This document shows positions 20,181 through 30,396 of a stretch of DNA of 34,140 bases, one piece after another. Below the pieces are notes generated by a model. It was not told where the DNA came from. It worked only from the letters and a program-made list of their open reading frames with translations, and made no database searches. Every line of letters starts with the position of its first letter. The stretch's first letter is position 1. A program made the translations under genes and the position numbers. This DNA is from Plakobranchus ocellatus (lineage: Eukaryota; Mollusca; Gastropoda; Plakobranchidae). The stretch lies in contig BLXT01000976.1 in assembly GCA_019648995.1 (NCBI GenBank), forward strand, positions 173,869-208,008, written 5' to 3'.

Positions 20181-23100
20181 TCTTCGGCCATGGCTTTGAG
20201 CAACTTTGTTCAGCTTTCACATTCAGAAAATGCAAGAGAGAAAAGTCACTCTGGAACAAGCTGTTGAAGCCACTTTTTTTTTTTTTGCAGTTCAAGGTTT
20301 CATCAATCAAATAATTAAATGAGCATCAGTTAAGACAGCTGACAAAGGCTTTGATGTAGATCGTTATTGTTTTTTCTAACTCTTGCAAAGAGAACAGAGC
20401 AATCAAACATGTTAGAATTTTGGTACGCTGGTTCTGACTTGGGGCGATTTTCTTAAAACTGTCCTTTCTTGAGTGATTGACAGATTTACCCATTTTACAA
20501 TAAAGGCTTACATGTTACTACTCCATACCAAAGCACACATTTCTAATCAAGCCCACTAGCAAGGCAATTCATAGGAAATATCCAAGTTTTGCTAACATGT
20601 CTTTCTGACATTTAAAATTGCCCAAGATATCAAAAAATTGATGCACGTTTTTTGATGTTTATAGAATGAAAGAGATGCCAAAACATGCCAAATCAAGTAA
20701 ATTTTTTTTGGACAAAATCTGAAGAAAAGAATTGTGACTTGATAATCTATAGATCTAGGCCTATGAAAATATTCATTTATGACAAAACCTGATTTGTGCC
20801 AAATTAATTTTTTTTAGAATTGATTCATCACTTTCACTTCATTATATACTCCGTCATAGCGGAGGGAGCAAGTCCACTAAATGAAGTGGAATGTTCAATT
20901 TTAAGAAGAGACATGCCTTTTGAGATTTGGGTACATACCATCTATCTAAACAAAATTAGCATGGGAAACACTTAGATCACTACTTCTGGTGGACGTGGCT
21001 ATAGATTAAATAAATGGGTCAACCTGACCTTGAAACCTCTCGCAGGCATATTTATAATTTTATGAAATTGCAGCTTCTACAACAAATTTATTTCAGATGA
21101 AATGATTAATAAAACCATGCAAATGGGAACATGAGCATATGATTAGCTTTCTCTTTTGAAAAAGTGCAAAATCTGATTTTTTGGGTAATAATGTTTTGAT
21201 AAATTAGATTACCACCAAAATACCAGTAACCGTAGCGCATAATTGATGGTCACATCATAGTTGGAACAAGCTAATGGTATACTTAGATTAGAACTAGATT
21301 ATTTTAGAAGAGAAAAACATGTAAAAATTGAAAGTAATAATTCAGTTAGCTTCCATTTGCAGTCTTTACTGCAGGAACACAAGGCTGTGCATAGGAGAAT
21401 TGCTTCTGTGAATAAACATCGATTCCCCCCGCCGCCTGTCTGGTTGAGATAAACTAAGCTTTGTCTTCTCCCCCCCCCCCAAGGCAGCACACACACATGA
21501 TACCGCTAGCTTAGGCCCAACAGTGTTGCCTAATCCAGGCCCTGTAGTAGATCTAGTTCCCGTGATCATCTTATTCTTAATGGCTGCTTGAAACGATCAA
21601 AAATAAACCTTGGTTCTGGAAGCTATTTCAGTATTTGCCTGGTCCTACCTAGCAGAGTTTATGGAAGTATATAAAAATCAATGTAATTTTTCCAGTTTCA
21701 ATCTATGTAAAACTACCAGTACCAATATTTAGGAAAGCGAATAAAGAAGCAATGAAATGTAGGGGAAGATCGCTGTGATATAACAATCAAATGCATGTAA
21801 AGAGCTTGCAAAGAAAGAGCTGAAGAGAAGAAAATGGAATACTGTACATGGATGCATACAATTTGAAAAGAAAATAATGTACAGAGGGGGGAAAAGAAGG
21901 TGTTGTTTTGAGGTTTTATTGTTGGCAAAACCAGTAAGCTTTTATCTTATAACATCTACACAATAAAACTTTAATAGGGATGATTTCACAATACTATTAA
22001 TAGTGATACATGCAATGTAATCAATTGCCAAAAACTTTGATTTGAATTCTATGGGGTTGTAATAAATTTGTAAAGTTGTGCTATATTTTGCCAATCAAAA
22101 CTGTAGTATGGTGTCTTAACTTTTGACAAATTGGAACAAAACTAGCAGTACAAGAACGAGGTGAAAGTGCAATTTTTTAGTTGTAAAGCCACAAATAGGG
22201 GATAGAATTAGCTTTAAAAATGGACAGGTTGAAAAGTGACCTTGTTATCTACATGTAGTTGTACATAACTTTAATACTGTTCCTGTTTTTTCGTGTGTGC
22301 AACTTTTGCGCAAATTCGCGCAATATGTAATTTTTAAGTTTGCAATAGATGCATACATATGGATAAATGAAATGCTTTGATATAAGTCTCACTGCTTGAT
22401 CAAGACCAGCTTGCATTATTGCATAAAAAAACAAAAAGCAACTAAAATTTCTGTACAGTCTAATTTCAACTTAATTTGCACATTATGGATCAAAACTTAT
22501 GTAACATTGGGTCAAAACTATTGTTGCAGTAGCTCATGTTTATTTTAACTGTTGGAATCTAATTTAGAATGTCAATGAAATACAGGCTGAACACTATTGT
22601 GCCATTTTTCAATTACTTAAAAAAAGAAAACAAAAAAAAAAAAGAAAGAAAGAAAAAACACTTGTCAATTTCACATCAGATTTCTAGATTAGTGCAGTTA
22701 CTCTCGTCTCTAGTATTCAGATCTTGATAAAGTAAGATTAGATCTAGTCTAGCCATAGAGATACAGAGTCTTGCTAAGTAGCTTGTTCACAATCTTGTCT
22801 AATTATTTGTTTTTAACAATCAGCCTTTTTTTTCTCACTTACTGTACAAAGTATACTTTTGTATTTGTTTTATCAAGTCTACGCCTCATAACAGGGCATT
22901 GTTAATTTTTTTTTTTTAAGGGTCAAACATGATGTACTTGACAACCTGCATGTCGATTTACATAACTAACACTGTCTCAATAAATAGTTCTTGCTCCAAA
23001 AGTTATATCCAAGAAAGAAAAAAAAAAGATTGCCCATATATTAACACACAGTTTATAGCAAAATTGCAATGTTTTGTTTTCTTTTTTAAACTAAGTCTCT

Positions 23101-23655
23101 TTGTAATTTTGGTGTCACTATTTTTGGCAACTTGCCTCATTCATATTATACATCCAAACAAATTTCTAAAAAAAATAAGTGTATACTCCACAAATGGACA
23201 CAACCATGAACAATTTTAAAACTTCACAGCAATATGTGAATGAAAAAGCCATGCCATGAGAACAATCTCGCATGTCTATGGCAGGTGCGAAAAAACCTCT
23301 GAAGTGCCTCTTTGGGAAACAGGGACTTCAGAAGTTTGATTCCAATTAATCATCTCATAATGGTACCGCTATATATAAGTTAGTGCAATCAAAACAATTT
23401 TTTTCTTTGTGTGAATTTTATTATAATTAGGTTTACACAACAAGAATCATTGTGTGTGATACATTGAAGCATATGTGCAAATGCAAATGAAATAAAAATA
23501 CAAAAATTTGATGTGGAATAAAAAAACAAATTTGATTGAAAAATGTTACTATTGTGTCAAAAAGCTATTGAATAAATCAACATTATTTATGAAAAGATTA
23601 AATCACTGACTGATTGGCCGCAACAAAAAAGCCAAGTCATGAAAAGTTAAGTTAT
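20181..23655. other. intergenic stretch without recognisable genes
   Basis: No supported gene lies here, between the convergent MTIF3 and RRM1 genes. Open frames are at most 96 codons and show no family motifs. Contents are AT-rich DNA, an A-rich (GAAA)n-like tract (22619-22659), scattered TAGATCTA words (20745, 21548, 22740), a run of 10 C at 21471-21480 and a short inverted repeat at 23293-23337. Near 20840-20895 CACTTCATT and AATGAAGTG form a loose hairpin around CTCCGTCATAGCGGAG. Confidence 0.6.
23293..23337. repeat. short inverted repeat (17-bp arms)
   Basis: AAACCTCTGAAGTGCCT at 23293-23309 pairs with AGGGACTTCAGAAGTTT at 23321-23337 at 15 of 17 positions across an 11-base loop. The stem is too short for a typical animal pre-miRNA; it could be a snap-back remnant of a small DNA transposon. 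Confidence 0.6.
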
Positions 23656-24274
23656 CCCTTAAATTACCAGGCCCTTCTAAAATTTCGATAGCCAAATTAC
23701 CAAAGCAAGGAGCTCTTAAATTTTTTTCATTAAAAAAAAAATTGTATAAATTCAAATATTGGTTTCAAAAAATCACCATATTTTGGAGAAATGAACAAGC
23801 TTTCTTCTCATATATAACATGTTATGCTTTTATATCAAGAAATTGTGAAAGAAAATAAAAAATGACCACCCCTACCAGACTGTGCCTCCGAACCCAACTC
23901 TAGATCTAGAGTGCCATTGTTCCAATCTTCAATGTCCACCTTTCTATCATTACTCATATTACTTTCATTGTCTATATCTCCTTCTTCCTCATCAACAGTG
24001 TTATCTACTTCATTTTTTGTTACAGACGGACAAGATGGCTTAAGAAACTGAAAGCCATTTTATAAAAAAATCGCTGTATCACTTCTATTCAACAGATTCC
24101 ATGCAGTTAAGAACAAACGAAAGTAGAACCATCAAACTGCCGATAGAGCTCTCTTGCATTAGAAACTATAAAAATTAAAAGGCTCCATTCCGTACCGAAA
24201 AAGTGGATGCTAAACACAAATATTAGCCGGCGATTTGGTATAAGATCAGTACGGGTGATATGGTAATTTAAGGG
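23656..24274 (-). mobile_element. TTAA-bounded piggyBac-like element, non-autonomous
   Basis: Both ends carry the perfect 14-bp TIR CCCTTAAATTACCA, at 23656 on plus and from 24274 on minus. The right flank is TTAA (24275-24278); the left flank is TTAT (23652-23655), one change from the TTAA duplicated by piggyBac transposases. The interior holds an open minus-strand stretch of about 75 codons (24062 to the stop at 23835), very acidic: NEVDNTVDEEEGDIDNESN, then MSNDRKVDIEDWNNGTLDLE. Acidic N-termini are usual in piggyBac transposases and the position about 210 bases from one end fits, but no DDE catalytic domain remains. TIR and TTAA are seen; the transposase link is inference from composition. 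Confidence 0.65.
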
Positions 24275-24763
24275 TTAAAGCAACTTATTTTCACTCTTTT
24301 TACATAATATTTGAAAAGTCTTTTGGCATGGTTTGATTTAAACAATGCACTAAAAAAGCATTGGATTCAATTCAAAGGAATATTGAAACCTCAAGAAAAG
24401 CAAGATGCATTTCCTCTCTTTTGTGTAGAGGATTCAAACAGAAGGAGATGTACAAATTTTAATGTCTATGTGAGCATGCAATGCTTCCACCTGCTTTGTA
24501 GAGAATTCGAAGTCGCATGAAATTATCTCTGCAGTTACCCTGAAACATTAAAACATGCAAAGAATGACTAAGTTGAACCCTAACAAGGTCATGTATGGGT
24601 GGCCAAGTTGTACTTCCCCATATCTTTTTTGGCGTGATTCCCTTCTATAAATTACAATTACGTAAATGCGAAGTGAACAAATTTATAGTTTTCCACAAAA
24701 TATATTCAAAACAGAATGTGCAAAAAGTTAACGAGGGCCTTCAAAAAGTTTTCTATCTACATA
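24275..24763. other. RRM1 3' UTR and flank
   Basis: This lies downstream of the RRM1 stop on the minus strand, so part of it should be the 3' UTR. An ATTAAA hexamer on the minus strand at 24463-24458, about 300 bases after the stop, is a weak polyadenylation candidate. Plus-strand open frames here show no family signature. Confidence 0.4.
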
Positions 24764-25039
24764 TTAAGAGCCACACATCATGCAATCCTCCTTGTTCTGG
24801 AGAGAGCAAGCAAGAACAGCCATATTTTTGTTTTTCTTGTTTTCCTTCTCATCTACATCTTCAGGCATATTTTCTTTTCCCTCGCTGTCACTTTCTTTCT
24901 TGTCTGTTCCCAAGACCTTATCAGAGGCATTTGGTTTATTATTTTTATTGACCTCTGCCAGCCTTGTTTTGTCGACTGTGAATTGGATAGCTTGGGCAGC
25001 AGGCTTGGTGCGCAGGTAATACATACCTGTCTTTAGACC
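24764..25039 (-). CDS. RRM1: ribonucleotide reductase large subunit, last exon
   Basis: This exon encodes the C-terminal 91 residues of the class Ia ribonucleotide reductase alpha subunit, which makes dNDPs from NDPs in the cytosol. The acceptor is AG at 25041-25040 and translation starts [20 protein letters not shown]. The adjacent tyrosines in MYYLR are the radical-transfer pair (Tyr737-Tyr738 of human RRM1) that passes the radical from the beta subunit. The protein ends [14 protein letters not shown]: the CxxC pair is the redox shuttle that re-reduces the active site, and the tail matches human ...CLMCGS. Between them is a Lys/Asp/Glu-rich linker ([27 protein letters not shown]) about 29 residues longer than I recall for human. 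The TAA is at 24766-24764. Plus-strand frames here are shadows. Confidence 0.95.
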   Translation of the reverse strand, partial: GLKTGMYYLRTKPAAQAIQFTVDKTRLAEVNKNNKPNASDKVLGTDKKESDSEGKENMPEDVDEKENKKNKNMAVLACSLQNKEDCMMCGS

Positions 25040-26019
25040 CTGGAAAGGAACATTGAAGAAATTGAAAAGAATTTAAGAATTTTTTTTCTTCAGTCTATTT
25101 GATTTTGCTTGGCAATCAGAAAAAAAGGGCACCCTTTCACAATTGGCATTTAACCCTATCCGTACAAGGTGTTTTATCATTGTATCCGTATGTCAGAGGT
25201 AACCGAGTGCCCCCACATTTTAATAGCAATATACTCTTATCGGTACGTGTGGGTTAACTGCGTGCACCCATACCGCATAGTAAAAAAAATCACTATATAC
25301 CTATCTCTACGTCGGGGGTAACAAAATCATCCCATACTTTACATAGTAAAAAATAATCAAGGGTTTTGGAAATGACCTCAGGTCAGTTCAATATTGATTT
25401 TCTGTCAATTATTACTATGTAATCATATGTCAAATTGAATTTTTCAGAAATACTTAAAAGCTGAAAAAAAAACATTCCCATTATAAATATTTTTAAAAAA
25501 TTAAAAACAGGCCTTGGGATAACAAAATTACCCCACACGTACAGATAGGGTTAAACAGCTACTTTATGCTACAAAGATAAACTGATGTAAGAGATCAAGA
25601 ATGAAAAGAAAATTTCTAAATGGAGTTGCAATGAGGAGTGACAGACTAAAAAAAAAATAGGAAAGGTAAAAGGCAAAAAATTGTTTTGTTAGCTTCTTTG
25701 ATGAAGTGCCAAACATGATATCCAAGTGTAGCTTTTTTTATAAAGGTCTAACATTGGAGGTATATGACAAAGAGACTTGAGACCTACCTGGCACACAAAG
25801 AAATGTACAAATGTGGGATATAGAGCTTCCAGGATAAGACAAAAATAAGAGTCCCAGATTTTCAGGGATAGTAAGCACCTTTGATTTTTAAAATTTTTTG
25901 TTTTCATAGATCTAATCTTAAATGCCCCTGATATCTTCTTATGTCTGACGATTTTGATGATTGAATACAAATCAGAGATAATATCATGACTATATTTAGC
26001 TTATGTAGAATGATCTTAC
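25040..26019 (-). other. RRM1 intron (980 bp, phase 0) with a TTAA-bounded MITE
   Basis: The donor is GT at 26019-26018 (GTAAGA) and the acceptor AG at 25041-25040 (TTTCCAG). The intron contains the element at 25154-25550. The rest is AT-rich; the 93-codon minus-strand frame at 25689-25970 has no recognised motif. Confidence 0.85.
25154..25550. mobile_element. TTAA-bounded MITE with modular subterminal repeats
   Basis: TTAA at 25150-25153 and 25551-25554 flanks a 397-bp element with ends CCCTATCCGTAC (left) and CCCTATCTGTAC (right, minus strand), matching at 11 of 12. A 34-bp module, TATCNGTACGTGNGGGGTAA followed by about eight bases and ATCCCA, occurs in direct orientation at about 25183, 25238 and 25302 and inverted at the right end (25550-25515), where it forms the terminus. 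The left end carries a partial version. TTAA duplication and CCC termini point to piggyBac mobilisation. There is no coding capacity, so it is a MITE. Repeated subterminal modules are plausible transposase-binding sites. Confidence 0.8.
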
Positions 26020-26142
26020 AAGTTTCCAAGCATAGAAGTGCATGCTGGACAGCTTGCCATAGTTGGGTTCAGCAATATGAACATTCAGTGACTGGCTCTG
26101 GTCAATAAATGCACCACGATCTGCAGCCATCTCCAGTACAAC
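26020..26142 (-). CDS. RRM1: ribonucleotide reductase large subunit, penultimate exon
   Basis: This 123-bp exon encodes 41 residues in phase 0 at both ends: [20 protein letters not shown], then [20 protein letters not shown] and L. The segment is nearly identical to human RRM1 ([34 protein letters not shown]), part of the C-terminal half of the ten-stranded alpha/beta barrel, just before the radical-transfer tyrosines. The acceptor is CAG at 26145-26143 and the donor GTAAGA starts at 26019. The FIDQSQSLN run is among the most conserved in eukaryotic RNR. No disruption is seen. Confidence 0.95.
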
Positions 26143-27121
26143 CTGATAGATTAGATAACCAGCTAAACAATTAAACTATATCATAAGGCAACAAACTTAG
26201 CATAGATCTAAACAGAAAAAAAAAAATGAAATCAAAACAAGATCTAAAAAAAAAAAGTGGCAGCTGACGACTTTTATCAATCAGAATAATTTCGTAATGT
26301 ATATCTGCATTAGTCAGACATGCCTACCAAAGAAAAAAATTTGAGGAATATCAAGTGCAAAAAAGTGGAACAAATCTGAATATAACAGAACTGATGCTGA
26401 TTGAACAAAAAAAAAAGCAACCAATATAAACAAGTAAATTTAGGGGGGAAAACTGCCTCGAACTACAGAGGTATAGTTTAAAAACATGGGGTGGGTGTAG
26501 AGGATATTGGCTCTTGACTAAATCAGAAGGCACTAACCCAACATGCACACATTCCAACCTGTCTCCATTATGTTTAGCAAATCAACCCTAGATTAAAAAC
26601 AAATGAAAAGAAAAAAATTGTCCTTAAAATTTTTCTATTTTAGATTTGTTTAATTTTGGGTCACCGATGTTGCCATGAGCATGCAATTTTACTAATTTTT
26701 CTCAGCTGGAAAATAAGTACAATGGCATTATATGATTTCCCTCTTCTATTCCTATAAAGCGGAATGCCTCGATGCAATCTTTTTGAAAATAATGCCATAA
26801 CCTGTGAGGAATTGGGACTTCTGTATAGAGGCATATGCAAAGCATCAGACCAAGTCTATGCTGAATGTGCTTTTAGACATGTGTATAATTTCACTCTTTA
26901 AGTTAACCTTTTGAGCCCTGTTACACTGGGGGCAAAAGAAAATGGCGTGCATGCCTAGCCATTGGTTTACCAGTGAGCATGAACTCCTCTCAGTTTATTT
27001 AGAATTATAACCAATCACGAGACATCCTAGCATTTTCACCTTCACTAACATTCTAAATCGTTGCAACCCAACGGGCAGATTCCATTGAGTGTTTCTATGC
27101 GTAAACCGTGGACATTTTATC

Positions 27122-27524
27122 ATGGAAAGTGATGATGAAAAATCAGGGTCATCTGTGCCACAACATAGAAGAAAGACATTGTTTGTAGCTAACAAAGTTA
27201 TGGATCAATTCAAGGATTTTCCTGTATGAGGACTACCCTGATAGTGATTTAGAATCTATTTGCGAAAATGAATCTCTTAGACTTAGGTGATAATGTAGAT
27301 CTAGATAGGCCTAGACCTAGAGATGTAGAAACAACCCAAGGTGGGCATGTCATTTGTGCATCTGGGGACACAAACATCGTAGACGAAGGGATTTCAAACA
27401 ATTTCTGCCAAATCCATCAATATTTGATGATTCAGGTTGTGGCCAAAGAAAAATTCCTGCCAAAACAACAGAAGCAGTTGATTTTGCTAACTTTTGCTAC
27501 AAAGTTATTGGCAATTACATATGA
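27122..27524 (+). pseudogene. piggyBac-like transposase, N-terminal relic
   Basis: An ATG at 27122 opens MESDDEKSGSSVPQHRRKTL. The frame then breaks into acidic stretches (EDYPDSDLESICENESLRLR; DNVDLDRPRPRDVE) and resumes as DFKQFLPNPSIFDDSGCGQR followed by KIPAKTTEAVDFANFCYKVI before a stop at 27522. An acidic N-terminus followed by F..NSG.....P..TT..DFF..F is the layout of piggyBac/PGBD transposases at the start of their conserved domain. At least two frameshifts separate the pieces, and the catalytic part is absent. The identity rests on layout and position, not on catalytic residues, so confidence is moderate. Confidence 0.45.
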
Positions 27525-27705
27525 GTCATTCTACAAAGGTGGATTCCAAAACGTCACACAAGAGCCAAAAATTCAAAATGTACCCATTGGAATGAAAATT
27601 GTTTTGAAATGACACACAAACACTCAGGTTTAAGAAAAAGTCACTCTTAAGGCTCAGGGTAGCTTAAAACTATATTTATTAGAGAAAATTTGCATAAATA
27701 AAGTT

Positions 27706-28830
27706 GGTGTTGGACGTGATGTATGACTCACAAAACTCCTCATTTTTCATATATTTAAGGTGTAGATCTAATAAAAAAGAATCAAGAATAACAGAGAGAC
27801 AAAATATTGAAGCCTCATACTAAAATATCAAGTCTGGATTGGATTATATTAAAGTTTTAGTGGTTGAGGTGTGTATCATACATCACGTCCAACACAAGAC
27901 ATACAGAAGTTTTTACTTTTAAAAAAGACATTGCTATATATAATAGATGTCGGATAAACCACAATACAGCTATTTACAGAACACAAATACTATTTTAATC
28001 ATCATAAGTGTTGGATGTGATGGTGACACACAATTTGTGTGTCATCATCACGTCCAAAACTAAGACATCAAAGTTTCTATACTTACTGCAAACATAAATA
28101 TGCAAATCCTTCTTGACATATCATGAGCTTTGCCTATTTAAATAGATGTAAGACAAACTACAAACAGCTGTTTAGAGGTCAAAAAAGAACAATTTTTGTG
28201 ACCATAAGTGTTGGACGTGATGATGACACACAATTACCTGGGTTCGGTAGTGACTATGACACACAAGCTATTAGTACTAGTTTTGACAATGGAAGGGGTT
28301 TCTAATTCAAATCACACAGATATCCAAAAGAAACATTGTAGTGACATGGAATTCAGGCTTATTGAGGTTGTAAGAGGTTAGGAAAGGTTTTCTCAGTTAA
28401 AATAAGCATTAAACACAATTAGATCTAAACGAACAGGTCGGGCGTGATGCTAACAGAAAAGTGACACACATAGTTTTCAACCTAAAAGAGCTCCTGTCCG
28501 CCATTTTACCCTCTCCACTCTCCCCTCCATGAAAATAAAATGAAAGTGTTGAACAAAATCTGCGTTTAGTTAGTGCCCAATTGGCCTAGAGTTTTCTATA
28601 GAAAGCTATGGGTTGGACGTGATGAATGACACACACTTCTATGGTGAGTTTAATTTTAGGGCTGCTGGCCAAAATACAGATTGTTCTGAAGTCACTGGCT
28701 GTCAAAAGTGTCAGTTCTTAGTCTAGATTTCCGATGTAATAATTTTTTTTCATCTGCTGGGCCAAATTTAATGTAGCCATTGATGTCAAATTGAAAGAGG
28801 CATATGACACATATTATCACGTCCAACCTT
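27706..28830. repeat. array of eight TTGGACGTGATG...TGACACACA motifs in both orientations
   Basis: The motif GTGTTGGACGTGATGATGAC with ACACA after it recurs at about 27706 (+), 27897 (-), 28008 (+), 28060 (-), 28208 (+), 28435 (+, split by an insertion), 28611 (+) and 28829 (-). Several pairs face each other: 27706/27897 share 20 identical bases (GTGTTGGACGTGATGTATGA), and 28008/28060 form a near-perfect 50-bp palindrome. Around them a unit of about 160-200 bp is duplicated: 27880-28030 resembles 28050-28230 (AATAGATGT, then ACAGCTNTTTA, then CATAAGTGTTGGA). The array is non-coding in any consistent frame because both orientations occur. It lies inside the TTAA-bounded element. Confidence 0.85.
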
Positions 28831-29264
28831 GCTTGTAATTTTACTGCTGAGCATCAAATGAGGGAATCAAGGCAAATGTTTCACCCTTTCTCTTGTAAAA
28901 AAACAACGAGAATAGGCTAGATGACCATTTTGAAAAGTTAGATCTAAATAATAACTGCTTGTTTTTCATGTGACGTTTTTGGGGCAGAAAAATTTTTTAA
29001 TGGAAATAGCTTTTGTGTACTAAAACCTGATAATTTCACACTTTGACAATGTTCACTAAGCTAATGTAACACTTACATAAGGCAAAGAAAGAAGCAGGAT
29101 GTATGAGAGTTGCTTTATTATTTTTTTACAAAGCTTATACAAGGATGGGTTGATGGTGAAGCACCTTTGGAGAATAGCTCATATAGCAATGACACCAAAA
29201 AGAATTTTTTTTTTTTTTGCTCTTTATATTTGGATCTATTTGTTAGCTCTATCAAAACTGAGCA

Positions 29265-29336
29265 GGCACTATGTATGACACCATTATTGAAGAACCTTGT
29301 GAGACCTCATTCAATAATGGCCTCATACATAGTGCC
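29265..29336. repeat. near-perfect 72-nt hairpin
   Basis: GGCACTATGTATGA followed by CACCATTATTGAA at 29265-29291 pairs with 29310-29336 at 25 of 27 positions, with one 2-base internal mismatch and an 18-nt loop. The size is in the range of a small pre-miRNA, but the sequence lies in a transposon, so a snap-back insertion or recent inverted duplication is equally likely. No matching expression evidence can be given. Confidence 0.75.
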
Positions 29337-30396
29337 CGCCGCAACGATATCATCTTAGGTAGAGCAGCATTGACAGTGCAACATATGACAGGCGAATTCA
29401 AAGGCTAGATTTGGTAAGGGAGGCAGGTTTACCGTACAATCTTTTAACTTAAGTCAGACTTTCTTGTTTATTTCAGCCAGATAATGAATAAAAGCAAACT
29501 AAATGTGAAGTTAGTTTAGTAACACATGAATTAATTATTTTACCAAAGGTTCGTCAAACATTTAAATCTATCCCTTCTCTGCCACAGAAAAATTGCAATG
29601 GACGCGACCTCAACCAGTCATTGTCAGGGTCGCAGCCTCACCTAAGAGGCCGATGCCAAATGGCGATCTCAAACTTTCTAGATCTAAAGAGCTTTTCTTA
29701 ATCATTACGCAGAAAGAACTCGTATGGGTTTGAAATTTTGAGACAATAAAGAAAACGTTAATGCCTGATAGGGTGCAAATCAAAACTCCTTTAAGTTTTG
29801 AAATATGCTTCATTAAATTTTCAATAAACGAACTTTTTCTGTTACACAAAGTGTACACACTTGTACATTTGCATGTTATTAGTTTAACATCTGTCTAATA
29901 GGTTGCCAAGTTTCATACGAATTCGTTCATAAACAACGGCGTGAGAACTTTTAAAATCTATGCACTCTCTCATCACGTCCCTTATTTTGGGGACGCAGCA
30001 GGAGCTGTTTTCCTGCTCAACAACTGTGCGCCTAGTGGCATTGCTATTATATACCATTTACTGAGATCATAGAAATAATGCTGGAGAGGCCAGGATGGAG
30101 GAGTTTTAAGCTCTGGGGGCTCAAAAGTTTAAGTGAAATTTTACCCAAATTTACTGCCTAAGTTTAACAATGAAATGATAAAAAAAAAAAGGTTCCAAAA
30201 TTGTAATTCTGCTGCTATGATTCCCTTTATTAAAGGATGTAAATTCAAATTGTGATAAGAATTTTTCTACTTTCTCAATTATTGAAAAACACTATGTCCA
30301 GCACATCATGTCACAGTAGGAGTGACCACCCAAGAGCAAATATATGCTATGTTAGCACTTTTAAAAGAAATCCATCTCTGTGTCCATTTAAGTTAA

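Larger units (their letters stand above)
26907..30128 (+). mobile_element. piggyBac-like element, 3.2 kb, TTAA-bounded, degenerate
   Basis: TTAA at 26903-26906 and 30129-30132 flanks inverted ends CCTTTTGAGCCC (left) and ACTTTTGAGCCC (right, minus strand), matching at 11 of 12. TTAA duplication with short TIRs is the piggyBac hallmark. A decayed N-terminal transposase frame (27122-27524, plus strand) begins about 215 bases from the left end, as expected for that family. The catalytic DDE region was not found; that part holds an array of inverted and direct repeats (27706-28830) and a hairpin (29265-29336). It lies in an RRM1 intron, antisense to the gene. The short TIR means a chance match is possible, though the transposase-like frame in the right place supports the call. 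Confidence 0.65.

Noticed and set aside
21500-21570. NPGP-like word on the plus strand, reminiscent of LINE ORF starts or 2A peptides
   Set aside because: It is a four-residue match in a frame with no supporting upstream or downstream coding sequence.
24595-25036. Plus-strand open frames of 79-118 codons, Phe/Ser-rich
   Set aside because: They lie over the antisense of the RRM1 last exon, whose reading frame is certain.
29110-29358. 82-codon plus-strand frame containing LVRPHS, resembling a LINE RT thumb word
   Set aside because: The match is only a few residues, is produced by one arm of the hairpin, and no other RT segment flanks it in order.
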